A DNA stretch of 64,000 nucleotides from Neostapfia colusana (lineage: Eukaryota > Streptophyta > Magnoliopsida > Poales > Poaceae): positions 35,405,944 to 35,469,943 of the forward strand of contig JASWHV010000019.1 in NCBI GenBank assembly GCA_030760725.1, written 5' to 3'. The notes beneath the pieces were generated by a model. That model was not told the DNA's origin. It saw nothing but the letters and a program-made list of their open reading frames with translations, and ran no database searches. This document shows, in pieces, positions 33,001 through 42,300 of this stretch. Within the stretch, counting starts at the first letter, position 1, and each line of letters begins with the position of its first letter. The translations under genes and the position numbers were made by a program.

Positions 33001-34171
33001 CTACTCGCGAGTTAGGCTTGGGACACAAGGGATTGGTTCGAGTGATGTGAGATCACCTTAGTAATAAAAATGAGACTTAGCAGGGGCTAGGGCGCAGCAA
33101 GAGGAAGTCTTGTGTGCGCAGCCCCGTCCGTGTCAATTGAGGACCGATCCGTGTGCGGCCCACGCTGATCAAGTTTGAACGTACCGAAGGCATATCGGAT
33201 ATATGGGCCCCGATAAACTGATGTAACCTAAACCTCCGGGCGTCGAGGCAGAACGCACCGATTTATTGGTGTAGGCTGAGGGCAGCAAGGTGGAAATTTG
33301 CTAACGGGCATAGAGAGATGCTCCGTGTAGGGAACCTCCTGCTCGTTTCGGTGCGACCGGTTCGACGTTTGGGCTGTTGGGTGAAGGTTGTCCCGTACGA
33401 CATCGAGTGAGCGTGCTGTGCATCTCCACGGGTGGATGTACTTGACGTGCTCTTTGGGTGTCCCTGCAGGTGTATATCGAGTCGATTCGCCGTCCCTCGC
33501 GGTGAAGAGTACCACTTGGTCATTGAGTCGTGACATAGGTTAATGTATGAAATGTGATGATTCAATATTGCTGTTATGACATAATATTATATTGCTACAT
33601 GGGTGCCACCAAGTATTGCTTACTAAATTTCAGATTCATAAACTGTTAACTTGTGCCTAAATGATGAACTAAGGATGAACACGTAGGCGCGTCCGTTTGC
33701 TGCAATTGTACAATTCCATGTTCATTGTACCCTACATATACAGTTTCATGCTTAGGCGAGTCGGTTAAGTCTTGTTGAGCCATCGTGCTCATGGTTGCTG
33801 CTTAAGTGTTTTTCAGGTGAGGAGCCACCCATGGACTCGGGTTACGAGTCCACCGGCGAGGGTTACCCTCCGTCGGGGACCACGGTTGAGTGGGAACCGT
33901 ACACGCCGCGCTGAGCTGAGGAGTGCAGCTAGTGTGGGTTGCCCTAGGGCGGGGCAGCCGACTTTTGCTAGATAGGCGGGCTTGAGTTGTATAATTTAGA
34001 TTTCCCCTGTGTAATATAAACAATAGTTTGTCACTGAAGTTTGTACCTGTTTGTACAGTTCAGTTGGTTTCCCATGTAATAAAAGGTGTTCTTATGATGT
34101 GTGCTGTCAGGTGTCGCATCGTGCGGCACCACCCTCTGCGATCCTGGATGAGCGGATTCCGGTCCGCCACA
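30096..34171 (+). repeat. 3' LTR of element B (4076 bp)
   Basis: Begins TCTAAAAGCC (terminal TG mutated to TC) and ends GGTCCGCCACA. It supplies the 505 bp missing from the 5' copy: AT-rich U3 with TTCAAA words. GTGGGGCCCACAT lies at 30709, the conserved open segments at 32705-32785 and 33817-33914, and AATAAA at 34078. No other ORF is supported. Confidence 0.93.
32705..33914 (+). CDS. Putative two-exon ORF inside the 3' LTR of element B
   Basis: Second copy of the LTR ORF of B. Segment 1 is 32705-32785 (81 nt, VAEGEETPEVLDFL, then GCAAGA). Segment 2 is 33817-33914, following TTTTTCAG, joined in phase (G+GT), ending VEWEPYTPR and TGA at 33912. The few differences from the 5' LTR copy are single-base and keep both segments open. 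Confidence 0.42.
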
Positions 34172-34641
34172 TCTTATCCTCTCCAAAATCTCTCAAATTT
34201 GGCACAGTGCAAACTTCAACCATGAGGAACTCAAATTCAAAAGCCATTTGGAAATTTTTGACAAGTTTTACCTCAGTTTCAATTTGAATTCAAATTTCAA
34301 GTAAATTTATAAGACCCTTTGATATTCATATAAAAGCAACTCCGAACTTTCCCAAAATTTGCCTCCCTCATAATTTGGACCCGAAGAATTTGAATATGCC
34401 CTCTGATGTTTGAGTTGGCTGCTGCAAATAAGAGTTTTGAACCAACAGTTTGGAACTCCCTTTTTGAAATGTCCACCTTATGATTGAAGTGAACCATTTA
34501 GTTCAAAGACTGATTTAAACTCCTTTTACACAGGACCACATTCACATATTTATAACATTCTTTGCAAGTCCCGATTCTTGAAATGAACTCAACTTTATTC
34601 ACAACTCAAGTTTTGCATTTACAAGTTTTTGGGACTTTTAC
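34172..34641 (-). repeat. LTR fragment of element D
   Basis: Similar to the right end of C's LTR (16335-16892): shared words include TTGGCTGCTGCAAAT (34419 and 16578) and CTCAACTTTATTCACA (34588 and 16842). It ends GGGACTTTTAC one base short of the LTR terminus. Confidence 0.8.
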
Positions 34642-35488
34642 CTATAAGAGCCGTCATAATCCAAGAATGATTGCTTCTTTTGTGGAACCTCTCCACCGGA
34701 AGGTGAACGGATTACCCATCGATACTTTTGAGGCAGATGATTGCATTCATCCTGCGATGAGTCCCTCTCCCTCTTTTCTTTAAGGTGGAGATTGGAATAA
34801 TATTCCTGAGTAATAGCACATCTAACAACCTCATCAAAATTCTTTTGGCTAACTTGAGCCAATTCACATCGCAGCCTAGCAGTCAGCCCTCGGTAAAAAT
34901 GATATCCCTTCATAGCTGGTGATTTCACATAATCAGGAACATATTGAGCTAAGCGATTAAACTTATTCGCATACTCAATAACACTCATTTCCTCTTGTTT
35001 TAAATTCCAGAATTCATCAAGACTTGTTTCCATTATGCCAACAGGAACAAAATGAGCACAAAATACATCCTGGAACTCCGTCCACGTGACACGATGTCCT
35101 TCTGGTTGGATAGCAAGGTATTCTACCCACCAGGCTCCAGCAAAGATGTTATGCTGCTGAGTGGCAAATAGAGTCTTCTGGAAGGCATCACAATGAATCA
35201 ACCAAAACTTGGACTCAATGACACGTAACCAGTGATTTGCTTCACAATGGTCAGCCACTTCGGAAAATACCGGCGGTTGTGTCGCCAAGAAATCCAGATA
35301 AGTGCTCGGGGTTGGCATTTGATGTTGAGCTTCTCTATTTATTCCTTGCTGAACCAGAGTTTGGAGAGTTCATTCATCTTCGCCATAATTTCCGCTAATC
35401 CGGTTGGTGATGGCTCTTGTGATGAAGTCGAGTCATTCCCACCTCAACTCGAACCTACAAGCTCCATTTGAGAATATGCGCGTACCAT
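34642..35488 (-). pseudogene. gag fragment of element D
   Basis: Start ATG at 35488 (MVRAYSQ), in-frame stop soon after, then a frameshift near 35330. The conserved capsid region is open from 35318: PPVFSEVADHCEANHWL, FWLIHCDAFQKTLFATQQ, AGAWWVEYLA, all matching the same region of B. It ends in a basic Gln/Lys-rich stretch without a zinc knuckle because the LTR fusion at 34641 removes the rest. Confidence 0.85.
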
Positions 35489-35686
35489 ACTGAACGAAAC
35501 AAATTTTCGAGTCAATCAAAATTCTATTCCAGCAGTAAGTAAAGATAAGTAAAACATGAACATGTCATGAACTTTATAAAAGCATAACCATATTCATGTT
35601 TAGACAAATCATATGTACGCTAAACTAATCAGCTTGACTACCCTGACCAGTTCACACAAACTCCAAAATTTACTCAAGTTAACTAC
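35489..35686 (-). other. Leader remnant of element D
   Basis: 198 bp upstream of gag on the minus strand, no ORF and no PBS. It is cut by the start of LTR J at 35687. Confidence 0.5.
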
Positions 35687-36443
35687 TGTGACTCCCGGTC
35701 CCGTGAAAACGGAACCTAGCTAATGCACATGTGTGCCCAGGATGTTCATCACACATGCACATGTAATCCACAATCTGAATTCAGAATATAACCACAAATA
35801 ATAGGGTTCAAGTACTTTATTACATCAATCTCTAACTTATCCTTGCAGCGGAAGTCTCTAACTTATTCTAGCAGCGGAAGTCTCTAAAATAATAGCGGAA
35901 GCAAACTAAGCACGGTAGCGGCTCCATCTTCAACTCCACAGGCAAGTTGATGGTAGTTCGCACGCCTAGTACTGCACATGGTCTTCGAAGTACTCCTCTC
36001 CTGTTGCTGATGTTTGTATGATAATGCAAGGATGAGTACATGTCGTACTCACCAAGTGCGGGAAAAGTATGACATGTAGCTTACAACAAGGTAGGGATAA
36101 AAAGGCTCATTGCAGAAAGCAAAGTTTATGTTGAAGTGTTCTGTCGACACTTCCCCCGGGCCTGCACTGGGCAGCCCGCGGAGGTTCTTTTTTCGGTGGG
36201 GCTAGTTCCTAGCGGAGAGCTTGCGCAGATGGACGAGTTAGTAAGAGATTGACACGGCGAGTTTTACGTGGTTCAGGCCGCCGGAGCGTAAAACCCTACA
36301 TCCACGGCGAGCTATGGAGCTCGCTGTATTGCTTGCTGCTCAGGGCCAGAGTCCTGAGCTTGGGGGTGAGTTACAGCTTGAGAGTGTATGGCTAGCGTAT
36401 GAGTTGCAAAGTGCGAACGCTTGCTATCGTCGCCTACCCGAGC

Positions 36444-36452
36444 CTTTTATAG
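36444..36452 (-). promoter_or_regulatory. TATA box in the 3' LTR of element G
   Basis: CTATAAAAG on the minus strand, about 400-690 bp downstream of the CACGTGG array. The same site in the other LTR is at 45848-45856. Confidence 0.65.
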
Positions 36453-36846
36453 TCTAAGACTCGGGCAGCTTACAAGGGGGGCCGGGACCCGACAGGTGGT
36501 CCCGGGAAGATTGTCTATTTTCTACCGTATCTGCAGTTATGCCGGTAGTTGCCTCTGGTCGAAGGCTTCTGAGTCTTCATCTTGCCGCCCTGCCCATGCC
36601 GCATGCTAGTCGTAGTGGTTGATGATGGCGCAGGCGGCATGGGATGTCTTGTCGCGGTGTTTATTGGCTGGCAGGTTCTGACACCGCTCGCCAGTCTGTG
36701 ATGCGACTGGGCGCAACGGCACCTGACAGAAGCGTGCTCCGCGTCTCCGCGTCTCGGGAAGACGCGGTCCTTGAATACCTTGTACGGGCAAGGTATGGGG
36801 CGTCTTTACGCCCGCTGCCTATCGCTCGGGGGCAGGCAGCGCCGTT

Positions 36847-37140
36847 TTGCTGCCACGTGGCGGGCCCGGAGCCCTTCTTAGAGGAGAGGAGGGCCTGTTC
36901 CGCGGGGCACGTGGAGCCTCCGGACCTCTCCCCGCGGAGGGGGAGGCTCGGCTCCTGTTGGCCACGTGGCGGGCCCGGAGCTTTCCTCTGAGGAGAGGGA
37001 GGTCCGGCCCCGCTGGACGCGTGGCGCCTTCGGACCTTTCTCCCGCGGAGGGGGAGGTCCGGCTTCTGTATGCCACGTGGTGGGCCCGGAGCTCTCCTCT
37101 GAGGAGAGGGAGGTCCGGCCCCGCCGGACGCGTGGCGCCT
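36847..37140. repeat. Array of six CACGTGG/ACGCGTGG boxes, 3' LTR of G
   Basis: Boxes near 36851, 36907, 36959, 37017, 37073 and 37130, spaced 52-58 bp. Spacers hold hairpin-forming pairs such as GGACCT...AGGTCC and GAGCTCTCCTC...GAGGAGAGGG. The same array lies in the 5' LTR at 46255-46545. Confidence 0.88.
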
Positions 37141-37884
37141 TCGGAGCTCTCCCTGCGGAGAAGGGCGAGTTCCTTAGGCATTTTACCCTCTGCGCGGGGG
37201 TACCCCATATCTCAGGTACCGACAGTGGCCCCCGGGCCCATCTCGGGGGAGATAGCGAGCCCGAGGTGGGACCTCCGTCTCTTCCGATCCACGCACTTTC
37301 TCTAAGCCCCGAATTGACCGCTGCCGGAGCACGAATGGCCGCGGGATCATGGGAGCGTGCGCTCACTTGATGGTTGCTTTTACTGCGGCGGTTCCCAAGA
37401 CTTCCACTTCTGCACGTTGCGGCGCTTTCTTCGGGAACCGCCGGAGTGCCTTGCCGGCTCATCTTCTCAGGAGACTGACTCCTTGACCCACCTCTTCAGT
37501 TAGGCGGCTTCGGTCCACCCGTCATCGGCACTTGGTCTAGGAATCGAAGCGGTTGCCGATGCGGGGTATTCGAAGAGTTCCGAATCGCTTGGGATTGCAC
37601 CCGGGAAGGTGTGAAATGAAACCCCCATGTGGGTACACTCCCCTTATAAGGCTTCCAGCCCCTGCGCCTCCCTCTAGTCTCTGCAGTCTTGTCTTCTTCC
37701 ATGGCTCTTAACCCGCCTTATGGGGGGAGAATCACTCTCGGTTCCCTCCAGCGATGGCGTCTGCACCAAGCCTGGGACTCCGGGAGCCTGCCTGCCCTGC
37801 CTCTGAGGGTGGCGCCGCCAAGGGGTCTCTAGTTTGTCCTCCCGACAGAGCCCTTCCTTGGTGACAGCAGGCAGAAAGCTCCTT

Positions 37885-38250
37885 GGTGTTGCGCCCCTTC
37901 CCAGGTGGTGGAGTCTTCAAAGAAACCGCTGAAGCACCGAGGAGAATCCCAGGCGGCAGAGTCTCCGAGAAGACCGCTGAAGCTGCGGAGGGGGGGGCCT
38001 CAGGAGCACCCTTGATGACTCCAGCTTTTGCGCAGGTGATGAGGGAAGGGGGCTCCAGGGGCACCCTTGACGACACCGGCTTTTGCGCCGATGATGTGGG
38101 AACTTCAGGAGAAGGAAGCCGCCGATGCACCATGGAGGATCCCAGATGGCAGAGTTTCCAGGAAGACCGCTGAATACTGTGGAGGGGGCCTCAGGAGCTC
38201 CCTTGGTGTCACCGGCTTTTGCGCCGGTGATGAGGGAGGCGATTCCTGCG
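37885..38250. repeat. Degenerate tandem repeat in the 3' region of G
   Basis: GAAGACCGCTGAA or a variant recurs (about 37920, 37968, 38162), each preceded by a GGCAGAGT-like word. GGCCTCAGGAGC or a variant is followed by CCCTTG and GCTTTTGCGC (about 38000, 38050, 38190). Unit lengths vary, so this is an old array. Confidence 0.7.
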
Positions 38251-38589
38251 CTCGGGTCATAGAGCGAGAGAGTTCCGCCAGGGCTGAAGCCTGGTGATGC
38301 GGCCGTTCTTGCAACTTCTGGATTCTGGTCGTGTCAGGAGACCCTTGGGACTTGTTTCTTTCTTTTTATCGAGTCTGTAGTCCAGCTCATGGAGCCTTGC
38401 ATAGTTTGACTCTTTAAGATATTTGTGACCGTGATGCTCCTTCTCGGCTTTGCCTGACTGAGTCCTTAGCTCCGCAAGGTACTTTAGAGGCCATCTCCAA
38501 TCTCGGAGCTCTGCATAGACACCCTCCCCGGGTCCTAACCGTGTTAGGGGCCCCCGAGGGTCTCCGGATCTCGCCCTTTGGGGAGCTCC

Positions 38590-38780
38590 AAATCTGCCTG
38601 CCACGTGGCAGGTCCGGATCCCCTCTTTAAGAGGCGGGAGCTCCGGCCATGTTGGACACGTAGGGCTTTCGGAGCCCTCCCACTGAGGGGGGAGGTCCGG
38701 TTTCCGCCTGCCACGTGGCGAGCCTGGAGCCCTCCTCAGGGGAGGTGAGAGCTCCGGACCCGCTGGACACGTGGGGCCTT
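38590..38780. repeat. Four CACGT-type boxes in the 3' region of G
   Basis: GCCACGTGGC (38599), GACACGTAGG (38655), GCCACGTGGC (38709) and GACACGTGGG (38767), spaced 54-58 bp, with GGAGGTCCGG and GAGCTCCGG spacers as in the LTR array. Confidence 0.82.
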
Positions 38781-39326
38781 CGGGCCTCGCCCCTGCTGAA
38801 GGGGCGGGGCCTGGTCCTCCCAGTCCTGGGCCGGTGCTGCCGATAGCTCCTTTCGCCCCGCTTTATGTAGTCCCTGTCGCCATAGCCTGGAAGCCCTGCA
38901 CACAGGTAGAGGAAACGTAATTCTCCTTGGGGGCTCCCCCTCCCTTATCTCATAGTCTTATTTGACTTATAGCCCCTAACCATATGCTTAGTGCTTGGGG
39001 ACTGTAGAGAGGGGAGCTGAGCACATGGCAACCATGCACTGCAAGGGTGGTTAAAAAACTTAATACACAATTTAAATGAGTACGAGGAAAGAGCAAAGTA
39101 GAGCAGATTTCTTTTCGCACAACTTTCCACAGGAGGAAGGCAAGCTACACATGGAGGCCACGATCCGCCCCATTAAGAGGGGAAGCAAGACTCTACGCGC
39201 TTGGAGTCGGAACCAGGCAAAGCTGAACGTAGTCCTGTACTGTCCCCTGGGGCTTAGCTGCTCCGAGCGCTGCTCCTGGACTCTATGGAGTTTATTACGA
39301 AAAGAAAGTACTGTTCTATTTTTGCT

Positions 39327-42300
39327 CTAGGGGTAGAACTTACGGAGGTGTTCTATGTTCCAAGGGTTCGGGAGCAGGTCCCCATCCTCGGTGGAAAGGC
39401 GCACACACCCGGGGCGGCATACTTTCATGACTCGGAAGGGGCCTTCCCAACTAGGGGAGAGTTTGTGGGCCCCTTCGCGAGAAAGTATGCGCCGCAACAC
39501 CAGGTCACCTTCCTGCAGCTCCCGGGCACGCACAGACCTCTGGTGGTAGCGCCGAAGCGCTTGTCTGTACCACGCGTTATGGAGTGCCGCATGTAATCGG
39601 ACCTCGTCGACGAGGTCGATTTCTCCACGCCAGAGGTTGTCCTGCGTGGCTTCGTCGTAAGCCCGGACACGGTGAGACTTCATGGTGATTTCTGGGGGAA
39701 GTACAGCTTCGGCCCCATACACCATGAAGAAGGGTGTCTCCCCGGTGGCCCGGCTCTGGGATGTCCGGTTAGCCCATAGTGTGCTCGGAAGCTCATCTAC
39801 CCAATTGGCACCATGTTTCTCCAGGCTGGCGAAGGTGCGAGTCTTAAGGCCTCGGAGAATCTCCGCGTTGGCCCTCTCAACTTGCCCATTGCTCCTTGGG
39901 TGGGCGACAGAGGCATAGCACACCTGAATACCAAGGTCCTCGCAGTAGTCTTGGAATGCTGCGCTGGTGAACTGGGTCCTGTTGCCGGTGATGATTCTGT
40001 TCAGGACCCCGAACCGGCAGACAATAGACTTGATGAAATTTACTGCGGATTGTTTGTTGATGGTGACAACTGGTGTAGCTTCCGGCCACTTGGTGAACTT
40101 GTCGATGGCGACATAGAGGTACCGGAATCCTCCGACGGTTATGGGAAATGGTCCCAGGATGTCCAGCCCCCATACGGCAAATGGCCACGAGGGCGGGATC
40201 ATCTGTACCGCCTGAGCCGGTGTATGGATCTGCTTGGCGTGGAACTGGCACGCCTTGCATCTCTCGACCAGCTTGACGGCATCCTGGAGTGCTGTCGGCC
40301 AGTAGAAGCCATGCCGGAAGGCTTTACCGACAAGCGTGCGTGAGGAAGAGTGACTCCCACATTCGCCTCCATGGATCTCAGCGAGCAAGTCTCAGCCTTC
40401 CCCCTGGGTTATGCACCGCAATAGGATGTCGTTGGCGCCACGCCGGTAGAGATCCCCCTCTACCAGCGCGTACCTCTTAGCCATACGCACAATCCGTTCA
40501 GCGGTTGCATGTTCATCAGGGAGGACATTGTCCTTCAAGTAGTCCCGGATCTCCGTGGTCCATGCATCGGGTCTGACTTGAGCTTCTGGATCTTGAGCGC
40601 TGGGTTGCACGGAGTCCCCAGTGACGCTTACGATCCTTGGCGGCATCCATGTCTGTTGGGCCGTCGGGACCGCCAGCTTCGAGGTGCTGGTCAAGCCCCC
40701 TTCGCCTGGCTCGGCGGGCCGGGCTGTAGGCCGCAGCAACGTCCTCTCGAAAACTCCTTCGGGCGCGGGGGCTCCGGTGGAAGCCTTCGTTGAAAGGTTG
40801 TCAGCTGCGGCATTACAAGCGCGCGGTACGTGATGCATGTCCAAGGCGAGGAATTCTTTCTCCAACATCTGCACGTGAAGCAGATACGCAGCTAGCTGCG
40901 GGTCATTGCAGGAGCATTCGCCCTTGACTTGCTTGATGACCAGTTGGGAGTCGCCCTGTGCCAACAACTGCCGAGCGCCTAAAGACAGGGCTGTCTGCAG
41001 GCCAAAGATGAGTGCTTCATACTCCGCCATGTTGTTGGTTGCCTTGAAATTTAGATGCACCATATACCCAAACTGTTCCCCCGATGGCATGAGGAGCAGT
41101 ACGCCGGCACCGGCCCCCTGATTTCGCGAGGAGCCGTCAAAGAAAAGTGTCCAGTGGGGTTCGGTGAAGACCGGAGCATGGTGCTCTGGCTCACCGCCTT
41201 CATGGCCCCCTGGGTCAGTCTTCGTTGGTGTCCACCCCGCCACAAAGTCAGCCAGTGCTTGGCTCTTGACTGCATGGTGTGGGAGGAAGTCCAGCTCAAA
41301 CTCCGCCAGCTCCGCCGCCCATTTAGCAATGTTGCCAGTCGCATGGGGGCTGTGAAGAATTGTCTTCAGCGGATATGAGGTGACTACCGAGACCTGGTGG
41401 GCCTGGAAGTAATGGCGGAGCTTCCAGGAGGCCACGAGCACCGCATACAGCAGCTTGTGGACTTCTAGGTACCTTGTCTTGGCATCATGAAGTACTTCGC
41501 TGATGTAGTAGACAGGCCTATGTATGGTTCGAACCTTCTCTCTTAGGCTTGGGAGGTCCTCGTCCATTGGCCCCGGCCCGCTGGAGGTGAGTGGACCCAC
41601 GGGGGCCTCCGGGAACTGGGACCCGGAGGCCCTTAAGCTATCTTGATTATCCGGGAGCTCCGGGGGGCCTTGAGGGACCTCCGGGAGGTCCCAATTGGCC
41701 CCCGGAGGTTTATCTTGGGGGTCCGGGAGACCGTCCTGGACCTCCGGGAGGTCGACCTGGACCTCCGGAGGGTCCGGGAGACTGTCTTAGCCCTGCGGTG
41801 CCTCCTGGCGTCTGTCTTCTGCTACCGGAGCAGGTTGCGAAGGTGAGGGGTCTGGCCGCTCCGCGACGAGGACCATACTCACCACTTCCGTTGTCGCCGC
41901 AATGTAGAGCAGCAGGTGCTCCCCGGACTCAGGGGCTACCATGATAGGTAGTGTCGTCAAGAGTCGCTTCAACTCCTGGAAAGCCTCTTCTGCTTCGTCA
42001 GTCCAGGCAAAAGGGCCTGACTTGCGCAGGAGCTTAAAGAAAGGGAGTGCCCGCTCTGCTAGCCTCGGTATAAACCGACTCAGCGCGGCTAGACATCCCG
42101 TGAGTCTCTGAACATCCTTGACGCGAGCAGGGGGCCGCATCAAGTCGATGGCCTTGATCTTCCCTGGGTTGGCCTCAATCCCTCGTTGCGAGACCAGGAA
42201 CCCTAAGAGATTTCCAGAGGACACGCCGAACACACATTTATCTGGGTTCAGCTTGGTGCGCGTAGAGCGCAACTTGTCAAAGACTAAAGCTAGGTTATCT

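Larger units (their letters stand above)
19646..34171 (+). mobile_element. Element B: chromovirus with both LTRs, degenerate
   Basis: Order: truncated 5' LTR (19646-23216), PBS, 2.1 kb leader, gag-pol, polypurine tract, 3' LTR (30096-34171). The two LTRs align over 3571 bp each, with a few percent difference in the parts I compared by eye. The right end (CCACA, 34171) is followed by LTR sequence of element D. The 5' end is lost, so no target duplication can be checked. Related to, but clearly distinct from, the A/H/I family. Confidence 0.93.
34172..35686 (-). mobile_element. Element D: LTR tip fused to gag
   Basis: Minus-strand remnant: first ~470 bp of a C-type LTR (34641-34172), then directly gag, then leader remnants (35489-35686). 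Polypurine tract and all of pol are missing between LTR and gag. B is inserted in its LTR (34171/34172) and LTR J interrupts it at 35687. Confidence 0.82.
36129..37224 (-). repeat. 3' LTR of element G
   Basis: TGTTGAAGTG at the left and GTACCGACA at the right. Minus strand order: six CACGTGG/ACGCGTGG boxes (37130 back to 36851), TATA box (36452-36444), then the transcribed part. Nearly identical to 45533-46628 and of exactly the same length. ORFs 36819-37462 on either strand follow the repeat and are not genes. Confidence 0.95.
37225..39326 (-). other. Non-coding 3' region of element G
   Basis: 2.1 kb between integrase stop and 3' LTR, with no supported gene. It contains a degenerate tandem repeat (about 37885-38250) and four more CACGT-type boxes (38590-38780). 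Next to the LTR is a purine-rich run (minus strand, about 37250-37225) that could serve as polypurine tract. Tat-lineage elements commonly carry tandem repeats in this region. Confidence 0.75.

Noticed and set aside
36819..37462. Long open frames on both strands in the LTRs of G (also 46065-46690)
   Set aside because: They overlay the GC-rich CACGTGG array, which stays open in several frames because stops are rare in it; the frames have no recognisable domain.
39076..39596. Plus-strand ORFs in and next to the integrase of G
   Set aside because: Shadow frames of the minus-strand integrase and its non-coding tail.
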